Of a stretch of DNA of 64,000 nt, positions 44,511 through 51,990 are shown in pieces (the first letter of the stretch is position 1; the number at the start of each line of letters is the position of its first letter). Both the position numbers and the translations under genes were made by a program. Origin of the DNA: Bog-756 sp963778165 (GTDB taxonomy: Bacteria; Actinomycetota; Acidimicrobiia; Acidimicrobiales; RAAP-2); the NCBI GenBank assembly GCA_963778165.1, contig CAVZTE010000007.1, forward strand, positions 489,138 through 553,137, written 5' to 3'. The notes under the pieces were generated by a model, which had not been told where the DNA came from, did no database searches, and saw nothing but the letters and a program-made list of their open reading frames with translations.

Positions 44511-45770
44511 TCAGGCGTTGCGGGCCAGTCGCAGGCCGGAGAAGGCCCAACGGGCGGACGGGGGGAAGAAGTTCCGGTACGAGGCCCGGATGTGATCGGG
44601 CGGGGTGACGCACGATCCGCCCCGCAGGACGTACTGGTTGACCATGAACTTCCCGTTGTACTCACCGACCGCCCCGGGAGCCGGCTCGAAGCCGGGGTAG
44701 GGGCTGTAGGCCGACGACGTCCACTGCCAGACGTTCCCGAACAGGCTGGGCCCACCGGGCCCGCCGCCGTCGGCGGCCGGGTGGAGCTTGGTCTGATCCA
44801 AGAAGCGGCCCTGGACCGGGCGTCCGGAAGCGGCCACCTCCCACTCGGCCTCGGTGGGGAGCCGGGCGCCGGCCCAGCGGGCGAAGGCGTCGGCCTCGTA
44901 GTAGCTCAGGTGGCACACCGGCTGGCCCGGGTTGAGTGGGGTGGGGCCGCCGAGGGTGAACTCCTGCCAGCAGGTGTCCAACCGGGACCAGTACAGGGGG
45001 TGTTCCCATCCTTGGGCCTGGACCGTGGCCCACCCGTCGGACAGCCAGAGCTCGGGCCGGCGGTAGCCGTCGTCCTCCATGAAGGCCAGCCACTCGCCGC
45101 AGGTGACCAGATGGTCGGAGAGGGCGAAGCCCTCGAGGTAGGCCCGGTGCCGCGGCAGCTCGTTGTCGAAACAGAACCCCTGGCCGGGGTGGCCCACTTC
45201 GTAGGTCCCCCCGGGGTACCCGGTCCAGTTGGCCTCTGGGGGGTCGGTGGGGGTGGGCATCCGCACGGCGTCATAGCCCGGCAACATCGGATTGCGGGAG
45301 AGCACGTGTTTGATGTCCATCAACAACAGCTCCTGATGCTGCTGTTCGTGTTGGATCCCCAGCTCCACCAGGCCGGCCGACGACTCGGCCGACGGGCCCT
45401 CGAGAAGGGTGGTCATGGCCCGGTCGACGTGGGAGCGGTACTCGGCGATCTCCTCGATGCCGGGCCGGGACAGCAGGCCCCGGTCGTTGCGGGGGTAGCG
45501 GGCACCGACCCCCTCGTAGTACGAGTTGAACAGGAACCCGAAGTCGGGGTGGAAGGGCCGGTAGCGGTGGAGTCCCGGGATCAACAGGAAGGTCTCGAAG
45601 AACCAGGTGGTGTGGGCCCGGTGCCACTTGGTGGGGCTCACGTCCGGCATCGACTGGACCGTCTGGTCCTCGGCCGACAACGGGGAGGCCAGTGACTCGG
45701 TGAGGGACCGGGTGGCCACGAAGCGATCGGTGATGGACAGGTCACCCACGGTCATCAAGAGATCCGTCAT
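44511..45770 (-). CDS. egtB: Ergothioneine sulfoxide synthase EgtB
   Basis: 419 residues from the ATG at 45770, which has GGAGG 8 bp upstream. The N-terminal DinB-type domain has KWHRAHTTWFFETFLL and IQHEQQHQELLLMDIKH (HxxHxE iron ligands with the first His); the C-terminal FGE/sulfatase-modifying domain has GFCFDNELPRHRAYLEGF, RLPTEAEWEVAASG, NVWQWTSSAY and LRGGSC. It joins hercynine with a thiol using O2. egtA, egtC and egtE are not nearby. Confidence 0.95.
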   Translation of the reverse strand: MTDLLMTVGDLSITDRFVATRSLTESLASPLSAEDQTVQSMPDVSPTKWHRAHTTWFFETFLLIPGLHRYRPFHPDFGFLFNSYYEGVGARYPRNDRGLLSRPGIEEIAEYRSHVDRAMTTLLEGPSAESSAGLVELGIQHEQQHQELLLMDIKHVLSRNPMLPGYDAVRMPTPTDPPEANWTGYPGGTYEVGHPGQGFCFDNELPRHRAYLEGFALSDHLVTCGEWLAFMEDDGYRRPELWLSDGWATVQAQGWEHPLYWSRLDTCWQEFTLGGPTPLNPGQPVCHLSYYEADAFARWAGARLPTEAEWEVAASGRPVQGRFLDQTKLHPAADGGGPGGPSLFGNVWQWTSSAYSPYPGFEPAPGAVGEYNGKFMVNQYVLRGGSCVTPPDHIRASYRNFFPPSARWAFSGLRLARNA

Positions 45771-45807
45771 GCCCGTTCCTCCGGTTTGCCCCATGTCGAT
45801 TGGTTGA

Positions 45808-45821
45808 GCCAGCCGGCTGGC
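45808..45821. promoter_or_regulatory. 14-bp palindrome upstream of egtB
   Basis: GCCAGCCGGCTGGC, a perfect palindrome 38 bp before the egtB start. It could be an operator or a terminator-like hairpin of the upstream gene; no regulator is assigned. Confidence 0.3.
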
Positions 45822-45938
45822 AGACCCGACGCGCCGTGACGAAATACGTTAGTGGGAAGTGCCCGGAACCGAGCGCGCCGGCCTGTCAACGCTGTCACCT
45901 GGGCCTTCGCGATGCTGCCGCCACCCCATCCGGGGGGT

Positions 45939-46979
45939 CTACGGAGCCGGCGAGGGCTCCGACGCCTCGATGGGGGCCGGACCACCCCGGGGCCGGGTCA
46001 GGATGATCTGCACCGACGCCACCAAGAGGACCACGATGGTGACCACACGCTCGCTCCGACCGACCTCTTCGAATATGGCGTAGATCTGGATCCCGATGGC
46101 CAGCGCCTGGGCCACCAGGGCCAGGGCCACGGCCCGCATGCCGGTCACCGGCTCCCGATCGGACTGGTCCATCGACGACGGCACCCAGGCGGCGTAGGCC
46201 AGCAGCAGTGCCCCCACCGTCCAGACGAAGTCGTAATGACCGGTCCGGTTCACGCCCTGGGCCTCCTGCACGGCGAACGCCGCGTCGCCGATGGTCGAGG
46301 CCAGAATGCCCACCCCGACCAGGATCCACATGGCATCGGGCTTCCACCCCAGCAGGCCGTACACCCCGAGGATGGCCCCGATGAGCAGGACGTCGAGGAC
46401 GGGGTAGCTGAAGTCGACGATGACGGCCAGCCAGCTCTGTGACGAGTGCTCGACCACCGGTTGGACGATGAGGGCGAAGCCGGCCACCAGGGCGATGAGC
46501 GTGACGGCGATCCCGTCCATCCAGCGGTGCAGCTCGAACTGCTGGAAGCGGACCCGGATCAGGAAGACGATGCCGGCGATCATCAGCGGATACCACAGCA
46601 GCCAGAGCACGTCGGCGAAGGACGGGTAGGGCGGATGGGGCTGACCGCCGTAGACCAGGCTCCAGGTGATGTTCCCGAGGCACCACACACTCATGGCCGC
46701 GCCGAAGGCCAGCCACGCCCGCCGGGCCGTGGGCTCGAAGAACCCACGGGCCAGCATCAGCACGGCCGCGGCGACCAGGACGATGTCGTGCAGCCACAAG
46801 TCGTAGAGGGACGACGGTCCGCCCAGCAGGCCCACCTGGTAGGCGATCTCGAGGGCGGTGAGCGTGGCCAGGGCCAGCCACACGTAACCCAGACCGGGCG
46901 GGGAGGTCACCAACTCCCCCTCGGCGTCCACGGCGCGGTCCGGGTCGGACGGGACGCCGGAGGCTCGGATCCGGTTCAT
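45939..46979 (-). CDS. Multipass membrane protein, sensor-like N-terminal domain
   Basis: 346 residues from the ATG at 46979. About nine or ten membrane helices, including LALATLTALEIAYQVGLLGG, PLMIAGIVFLIRVRF, AVTLIALVAGFALIVQPVVE, AVIVDFSYPVLDVLLIGAIL, and VALALVAQALAIGIQIYAIF. DFSYPVLDVLLIGA resembles the membrane sensor regions found ahead of GGDEF/EAL enzymes, but no such catalytic domain follows: the protein ends with a short tail. It could sense or transport small molecules. The longer upstream readings lack membrane features and are not used. Confidence 0.68.
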   Translation of the reverse strand: MNRIRASGVPSDPDRAVDAEGELVTSPPGLGYVWLALATLTALEIAYQVGLLGGPSSLYDLWLHDIVLVAAAVLMLARGFFEPTARRAWLAFGAAMSVWCLGNITWSLVYGGQPHPPYPSFADVLWLLWYPLMIAGIVFLIRVRFQQFELHRWMDGIAVTLIALVAGFALIVQPVVEHSSQSWLAVIVDFSYPVLDVLLIGAILGVYGLLGWKPDAMWILVGVGILASTIGDAAFAVQEAQGVNRTGHYDFVWTVGALLLAYAAWVPSSMDQSDREPVTGMRAVALALVAQALAIGIQIYAIFEEVGRSERVVTIVVLLVASVQIILTRPRGGPAPIEASEPSPAP

Positions 46980-47153
46980 GAGTTCAGATAGGCGAAGGGG
47001 CCGGACAAGGAGGAGGGAATCAGGAGACTTTAGGCCCGCCCCTGTCCACCCGGTCGTCCGGGCCACGCACCGGCGGCCCGTCGCCCCGGAGCGACCCAGG
47101 CCGTACCATGGTGACGTGGTGCACGGACCCGGGATGACAGAGAGGGTGTCGTC

Positions 47154-47594
47154 GTGAGTACGCCCTGCGACAACCCCATGTGCACCTGCGATCCGTGCAG
47201 CTGCGACACCTGTGCCTGTGGAGTGGCCAGGCTGGGGGAGTTGGAGCGGCGGGTCATGGATATCCTCTGGGAGCACGCGGAAGGGGAGTTGACCGGACGC
47301 CACGTGGCCGACCTGCTCCCCGAGTACGCCTACACCACGGTGGCCACCATCCTCGATCGTCTGGTCCACAAAGGCCTGGTCCGACGGAGCAGCACCGGGC
47401 GTCCCATCCGATTTGCCGCCGTGGGCACCGGTGGCGCCCATACCGCGGTGCTGATGCGGGAGGCGCTGGCCGAGAGCAACGACATCGACTCGGCGCTCCT
47501 CCACTTCGCGGAGATCCTGTCTCCCGACGAGGTGGCCGTGCTCCGCCACTCACTCGAGGCGCTCGAACTCGAGCCGGACGGGGCCACCCGCTGA
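47154..47594 (+). CDS. BlaI/MecI/CopY-type repressor with Cys-rich N-terminus
   Basis: 146 residues from a GTG. The first 23 residues carry seven Cys (CDNPMCTCDPCSCDTCACG), a metallothionein-like patch, then a winged-helix domain with LGELERRVMDILWEHAEGEL, YAYTTVATILDRLVHKGLV and RRSSTGRPIRF. BlaI relatives repress beta-lactamase or copper-export genes; the Cys patch favours a metal signal, as in CopY. A matching dyad lies in the promoter of the neighbouring DUF5134 pair. It is convergent with that pair: the stops are 10 bp apart. Confidence 0.85.
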   Translation: MSTPCDNPMCTCDPCSCDTCACGVARLGELERRVMDILWEHAEGELTGRHVADLLPEYAYTTVATILDRLVHKGLVRRSSTGRPIRFAAVGTGGAHTAVLMREALAESNDIDSALLHFAEILSPDEVAVLRHSLEALELEPDGATR

Positions 47595-47604
47595 GGCCCG
47601 GTTC

Positions 47605-48279
47605 CTAGGTCAACAAGACCAGCATGAAGGCCATGGCGATGCACATGACCACGTGACTCACGTCCACCAGCCACGGGGCCGCCACCGCTTCGTCCAACTC
47701 CACCAGGGCCCCGGATGCGCCGTCCCGAGCCGGGCCCCGCAGTTCTGCGTCGACCCCTTGGAGGGCGTAGGCCGGGGCGTGACTGCCGAAGTGCGAGCGT
47801 CCCTTGACCGGCGACGCCAGGGTGAAGATGGCCGAGGCCAGGAGGACGAAGGCCACCACCAGGGCCAACCCTCCGTCCAGCTTCGGCCCGGACGACGCCC
47901 CGGACATGGACATGGAGCCTGAGGTCGACGAGGCACCCACGGGGAACCAGTACATGAGGAGCATGGAGAAGTTCATCACCGCATGGATCAGGGCGTGCGG
48001 AAGGTGGAGGCCCCAACGTTGGATCGACTGGATGGTGGCCGTCAGGAACCAGATCAGCAGTACCGAGAAGATGATCTCCCAGACGGCCCGCCGCCCGAAC
48101 GACCATGACCCGACGAACATGCCGGCCATGGCCACCCCCATGAAGACGTGGGAGATCTCCACGTCCCGGCCGGCCGGACGGTTGGTGGCGGCCCCCAGGG
48201 CCAACAGGATCAGGCAGTAGGCCGCCACGGCCAGCATGAGCCCACCGAACAGGTAGTAGAGCCACGACGGCGTGGACAT
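47605..48279 (-). CDS. DUF5134 membrane protein with repeated H-x2-M-x3-M motifs
   Basis: 224 residues, from the ATG at 48279 (GAGG 8 bp upstream) or a GTG 6 bp earlier. About five membrane helices. Three of them carry His/Met sets: SHVFMGVAMAGMF, HAVMNFSMLLMYW and SHVVMCIAMAFML, each H-x2-M-x3-M. A Met/Ser loop (GSMSMSGAS) connects helices. This matches DUF5134, a family of unknown function in actinomycetes. Paired His/Met in membrane helices suggests copper or another soft metal. It follows the next gene by about 10 bp. Confidence 0.8.
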   Translation of the reverse strand: MSTPSWLYYLFGGLMLAVAAYCLILLALGAATNRPAGRDVEISHVFMGVAMAGMFVGSWSFGRRAVWEIIFSVLLIWFLTATIQSIQRWGLHLPHALIHAVMNFSMLLMYWFPVGASSTSGSMSMSGASSGPKLDGGLALVVAFVLLASAIFTLASPVKGRSHFGSHAPAYALQGVDAELRGPARDGASGALVELDEAVAAPWLVDVSHVVMCIAMAFMLVLLT

Positions 48280-48289
48280 GGCCACGGCC

Positions 48290-49300
48290 TCACCCCTCCC
48301 GGGGCCGGGGCGTCGGGCCCCATCGACCGGACGACGTGGTCGGGCCGTCGATCAGGGGCCAGTAGGTCAGGGCGATCAGCACCACCAGCGGGGCGGCGTT
48401 GGGATCGGTGGCGCCGCCGGCCAGGATCCCGCCAAAGTTCTGTACCGCCACCCAGATGAGGGCGAACACCGCCACGGCCGCCGCCACGGTCACCTGGGCG
48501 ACCACCGGGGACCAGAACACGCCGGCGGCGATGGCCAGGCAGAGCACGGCCAACAGGACAGCCACCGTGCTCCCGTCGTGGAGGAAGAGCGAGGCGGTGG
48601 ACCGGTCGATGTGGGCCAGCCACCCGGGCTGACCCTGCTCCATGCCGGCCACCAGATCACCAAGGGCGCCGGGCGAACGGCCCGATCCGGTGACGGCCAG
48701 CACCGCCAACAGCACCCACATGACCACCCAGATGGCCCGGGCCGCCTTGACCCCCACCGTCCGGGCCGCCACAAAGGGCCGGTCAGAGCCGTGGTTGGGC
48801 CACAGCAGCACGGCCAGCAGGGCGTAGAAGAGGACTCCTCCCGGTCCCCCGGCCAACGGTGTGCCCAGCCCGGCGAAGACGCCCCCCAGCCCTTCGCCGA
48901 ACCACCACACGCCGAGCGACCACACGATCGAGAGCACCAGCGCCGGTCGGCAGGTTCGCCTCCACACGATGCCCAGGGCGATGAGGAACTGGATGCCGGC
49001 AAAGACGGTGTCGGCCAGAATCGGGTGGTGGTATACGTCGGAGGCGTTCCATCGGATGGTGTGGGCGATCCAGGCCGGATTCCCCTGGGCCACACCGTTC
49101 AGCATCCCGCTGAATCCGTTGGCCCCGCGGGTGAACATGAAGGGCTGGAGCTGCAGGACCGCGTCGAGCAGCCACACCGTGGCCAACACCAGTTGGAAGG
49201 TCCGCTGCAGATCCCTGGGCGGGCGCACCGCACCGGGTCGGGCCCGGGCTTCGGCATCGATGGGTTCCGGGGCGGTCCTCTTCTCTACGCCGGCCACCAT
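48290..49300 (-). CDS. Multipass membrane protein, partner of DUF5134
   Basis: 336 residues from the ATG at 49300 (GGGAGGTGGGGAGTG upstream). About seven helices: FQLVLATVWLLDAVLQLQPF, GIQFLIALGIVWRR, LVLSIVWSLGVWWFGEGLGG, FYALLAVLLWPNHG, AIWVVMWVLLAVLAVTG, LLAVLCLAIAAGVFWSPVVA and VAVFALIWVAVQNFGGI. The conserved-looking WNASDVYHHPILADT has a His pair facing a loop. It is transcribed with the DUF5134 gene from a promoter containing a BlaI-like dyad. No family name is assigned. Confidence 0.72.
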   Translation of the reverse strand: MVAGVEKRTAPEPIDAEARARPGAVRPPRDLQRTFQLVLATVWLLDAVLQLQPFMFTRGANGFSGMLNGVAQGNPAWIAHTIRWNASDVYHHPILADTVFAGIQFLIALGIVWRRTCRPALVLSIVWSLGVWWFGEGLGGVFAGLGTPLAGGPGGVLFYALLAVLLWPNHGSDRPFVAARTVGVKAARAIWVVMWVLLAVLAVTGSGRSPGALGDLVAGMEQGQPGWLAHIDRSTASLFLHDGSTVAVLLAVLCLAIAAGVFWSPVVAQVTVAAAVAVFALIWVAVQNFGGILAGGATDPNAAPLVVLIALTYWPLIDGPTTSSGRWGPTPRPREG

Positions 49301-49346
49301 CACTCCCCACCTCCCGTACCGCACCCTGCCCCCGCCCGGATCTATT

Positions 49347-49364
49347 ACTACTAGGTGTAGTAGT
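49347..49364. promoter_or_regulatory. BlaI/CopY-type operator dyad
   Basis: ACTACTA-GGTG-TAGTAGT, a perfect inverted repeat with 7-bp arms, 47 bp before the membrane-protein/DUF5134 operon start. BlaI and MecI sites have TACTAC...GTAGTA-type arms. The Cys-rich repressor encoded 2 kb away is the natural candidate. No copy was seen before the repressor gene itself. Confidence 0.55.
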
Positions 49365-49483
49365 CAGGGACAACCCGCCGTGGCCAGGTCGCCAGGGGGA
49401 GGGCTCAGGCCCGGCCCGCCCGGAAGTGGCCTCGCGGTGGGGGCAGCCGTCCGGCGACTGATCGTGCTTGGGCCGCCCGATTC

Positions 49484-49960
49484 CTAGGAAGTCAGCTTCT
49501 GGCAGTCCTTGCAGCGCCCGAACACCGCGAAGTGGTGGGGGTCGATCTCGAACCCGAACTGGGCCCGGGCGCTTCGGGACAAGCTCTCGAACAGCTCGTC
49601 CGGCGCCTCGAAGGTGACCCCGCACTCCTCGCACACGAAATGGGAGTGCGCTCCCTGGGCCAGGTGATAGGTGGCCGGACCGTGGCCCAGGTGGGAGTGG
49701 ACGATGACCCCCAGCTTCTCCAGCTCGTCGACGTTGCGATAGATCGTCGAGAGGTGGACGTCGGGGGCCTGGGCCTGTACCTGGGTGGCCAGCTCCTCCA
49801 CGGTGGTGTGGCCGTCGGAGGCGAACAGGGCCTGTAACAGGAGTCGCCGGGAGGGGGTGATCCGCCCTCCATGCTCCCGGACCAGGGCCAGGGCCCCTTC
49901 GAAGGTGGCGGCATCGACGGCCTTGTCCCCCGTGGTGCTGGCGGGCCTGGTCACACCCAC
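49484..49960 (-). CDS. Fur-family metalloregulator
   Basis: 158 residues from a GTG. Winged helix with RITPSRRLLLQALFASDGHT, LSTIYRNVDELEKLG, then metal regions HSHLGHGPATYHLAQGAHSH, and paired CxxC: CEECG and CKDC. Those four Cys form the structural zinc site. The regulatory His-rich site is intact. It is divergent from a nickel/cobalt transporter, so a Nur- or Zur-like role is likely; which metal cannot be read. No clear ribosome site; it may be leaderless. Confidence 0.9.
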   Translation of the reverse strand: MGVTRPASTTGDKAVDAATFEGALALVREHGGRITPSRRLLLQALFASDGHTTVEELATQVQAQAPDVHLSTIYRNVDELEKLGVIVHSHLGHGPATYHLAQGAHSHFVCEECGVTFEAPDELFESLSRSARAQFGFEIDPHHFAVFGRCKDCQKLTS

Positions 49961-50025
49961 ATCTTACCGGCGGCCCCGCCGCCCACCCGGGGGCCGCACC
50001 GGTCCAGATGAGGCCCGGAGGTAGT

Positions 50026-50040
50026 TGCGAATGGTTCGCA
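50026..50040. promoter_or_regulatory. Putative Fur-family operator in the divergent region
   Basis: TGCGAA-TGG-TTCGCA, a perfect inverted repeat between the Fur-type regulator and the nickel/cobalt transporter, 59 bp before the latter's start. Nickel-regulator sites of the TGC-N-GCA type are similar. It could control both genes. Confidence 0.45.
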
Positions 50041-50098
50041 TTTCGGATACAGTCGCACGGAGCCCGCCCCCGAACGATCCCGAGTGGAAGAGGAGCCC

Positions 50099-51283
50099 GT
50101 GGTCGCCACCAGCGAGATCCGAACCGGGTCCGGCCCCCTTGAGAAGGTCAAGGGGTTCCGGAGGGGGATGACCCCCGCTCAGTGGATGCAGACCAAGCTG
50201 ATGTTCCTGTCCATCCTGGCGCTCCATGTCGTGGGCTTCGGGGTGTTCATCATCTTCGTGGTGCCCAACCACTACAAGGGGCTGGGCATCGGGGTCTGCG
50301 TTCTGGCCTACACCCTCGGGCTCCGTCACGCCTTCGACGCCGACCACATCTCGGCCATCGACAACACCACCCGCAAGCTCATGAACGAAGGCAAGAAGCC
50401 GGTCAGTGTGGGCTATTTCTTCTCACTGGGCCACTCGACCATCGTGGTCGCCATCGGGGCCGGCATCGTCATTGCCGAAAAGACCGTCTACGCCGCGGTC
50501 TCGTCCAACCGGTCGGGCCTCGAACAGTTCGGCGGGATCTTCGGCACCATCGTCTCGGCCTCGTTTCTCTACCTCATCGCCTTCCTCAACATCGTCATCC
50601 TGGCCGGGATCGTCGCCGTGTTCCGGAAGATGCGCCATGGTGAGTTCAACGAGGAGGAGCTGGAGCGGCAGCTGGAGAACCGCGGGCTGATGTTCCGGAT
50701 CTTCGGCAAGTGGATGAAGTCGATCACCAAGGAATGGCAGATGTACCCGGTGGGGGTGGTCTTCGGCCTGGGCTTCGACACCGCCACCGAGGTCGCCCTC
50801 CTGGCCACCACGGCCCTCCTGGCCACGCAGTCCCTGCCCTGGTACTCCATCATGTGCCTGCCCATCCTGTTCATGGCCGGGATGAGCCTGATGGACACGG
50901 CCGACGGCGTGTTCATGAACGTGGCCTACGGGTGGGCCTTCTTCAATCCGGTCCGCAAGGTCTATTACAACCTGGCCATCACCGGCCTGTCGGTGTTCAT
51001 CTGCTTCTTCATCGGCACGGTCGAGGTGCTCGGCCTGCTTCCCACCGAGCTGCACCTGAAGGGCGGATTCTGGGCCTTCATGGCCGGCTTCAACATCAAT
51101 ACCGCCGGCTTCGTGATCGTGGGACTGTTCGTGGCCACCTGGGTGGGCGCTCTCCTGATCTGGAAGTACGGGCGGGTCGAGGAGAAGTGGACGGCGAAGC
51201 TCATCGAGCAGACCGAACCGGACCACTTCGAGCAGGAGTTGGTGGCGCAGTACCAGGCCGAGGTGGTGGCGCAGCAGGGATAA
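50099..51283 (+). CDS. NiCoT-family nickel/cobalt transporter
   Basis: 394 residues from the GTG at 50099 (AGAGGAG upstream; the GTG at 50084 has none). Eight membrane helices. Signature motifs LGLRHAFDADHISAIDNTTR (RHAxDADH, Ni2+/Co2+ binding), FFSLGHSTIVV, and GLGFDTATEVALL are intact. It is the HoxN/NixA type, single-component high-affinity uptake. The divergent Fur-like gene and the dyad between them suggest metal-dependent repression. Confidence 0.94.
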   Translation: MVATSEIRTGSGPLEKVKGFRRGMTPAQWMQTKLMFLSILALHVVGFGVFIIFVVPNHYKGLGIGVCVLAYTLGLRHAFDADHISAIDNTTRKLMNEGKKPVSVGYFFSLGHSTIVVAIGAGIVIAEKTVYAAVSSNRSGLEQFGGIFGTIVSASFLYLIAFLNIVILAGIVAVFRKMRHGEFNEEELERQLENRGLMFRIFGKWMKSITKEWQMYPVGVVFGLGFDTATEVALLATTALLATQSLPWYSIMCLPILFMAGMSLMDTADGVFMNVAYGWAFFNPVRKVYYNLAITGLSVFICFFIGTVEVLGLLPTELHLKGGFWAFMAGFNINTAGFVIVGLFVATWVGALLIWKYGRVEEKWTAKLIEQTEPDHFEQELVAQYQAEVVAQQG

Positions 51284-51484
51284 CCCCGGCGACCGTCGGA
51301 ACGCAGAGCGAGCGCGGGTGTCTCCGGACCCGCTACGGTTCCAGCCGTCGTGGCCGGGACGTCTTACCCGACATCCTGACCGCGGTGAGGCGTACACTCC
51401 CCGGGGGGGCCCCGACCAGGCGGTACTTCCGGCGGACAGTGCGACCAACCAAACGAGTGACCACACAGAAGGAGTTTGATCAGC

Positions 51485-51886
51485 ATGTTGGCTAGCAGCT
51501 ACCCCCTCCTCGACATCTTTTGGACGATGTTCGAGATCTTCATCTTCGTCATCTGGATCTGGCTCCTCATCGTGGTGTTCAGCGACATCTTCCGGAGTCA
51601 CGACATGGGCGGATGGGCCAAGGCCCTCTGGGTCCTGTTCATCATCGTCCTCCCGTACATCGGTGTTCTGGTGTATCTCATCGCCCGGGGCGGAAGCATG
51701 CACGAGCGGGCTGCGGCCCAGATGCAGCAGCAACAAAAGGCTTTTGATGCGTATGTACGGCAGGCCGCGGGGACGAGCGGTGGCGACAACACCGCCGATC
51801 AGCTCTCCAAGCTGGCCGACCTGAAGAACCAGGGTGTGATCACCGACGCCGAGTTCGAGTCGCAAAAGGCCAAGTTGCTGGCCTAG
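51485..51886 (+). CDS. Two-helix membrane protein with SHOCT domain
   Basis: 133 residues. The ATG at 51485 has GGAG 10 bp upstream and gives a normal N-terminus; an earlier TTG touches the ribosome site. Two membrane helices (FWTMFEIFIFVIWIWLLIVV and LWVLFIIVLPYIGVLVYLIA, PLDc_N-type), a Gln-rich helix (AAAQMQQQQKAFDAYV) and a C-terminal SHOCT motif (QLSKLADLKNQGVITDAEFE). SHOCT is an oligomerisation/membrane-associated domain of unclear role. It ends before a strong hairpin. Confidence 0.85.
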   Translation: MLASSYPLLDIFWTMFEIFIFVIWIWLLIVVFSDIFRSHDMGGWAKALWVLFIIVLPYIGVLVYLIARGGSMHERAAAQMQQQQKAFDAYVRQAAGTSGGDNTADQLSKLADLKNQGVITDAEFESQKAKLLA

Positions 51887-51896
51887 GAGTTGCCGA

Positions 51897-51937
51897 TTCG
51901 CCAGGGTGGGCGTCGATGGGGCGCCCACCCTGGCGAA
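51897..51937. terminator. Strong bidirectional hairpin terminator
   Basis: TTCGCCAGGGTGGGCG, a 9-nt loop, then CGCCCACCCTGGCGAA: 16 perfect base pairs between the SHOCT gene stop and the convergent ABC permease stop. There is no U tract, but this size and position fit an actinobacterial terminator serving both directions. Confidence 0.75.
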
Positions 51938-51990
51938 GGCACTCCCGTGACCGATGCCACGGGTCGGCCTGACCCGGTAGGCCTCTCGGG

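Noticed and set aside
45939..47549. Extended reading of the multipass membrane protein from 47549
   Set aside because: The added 190 residues have no membrane or family pattern, overlap the BlaI-type gene antisense, and the ATG at 46979 gives a sensible first helix.
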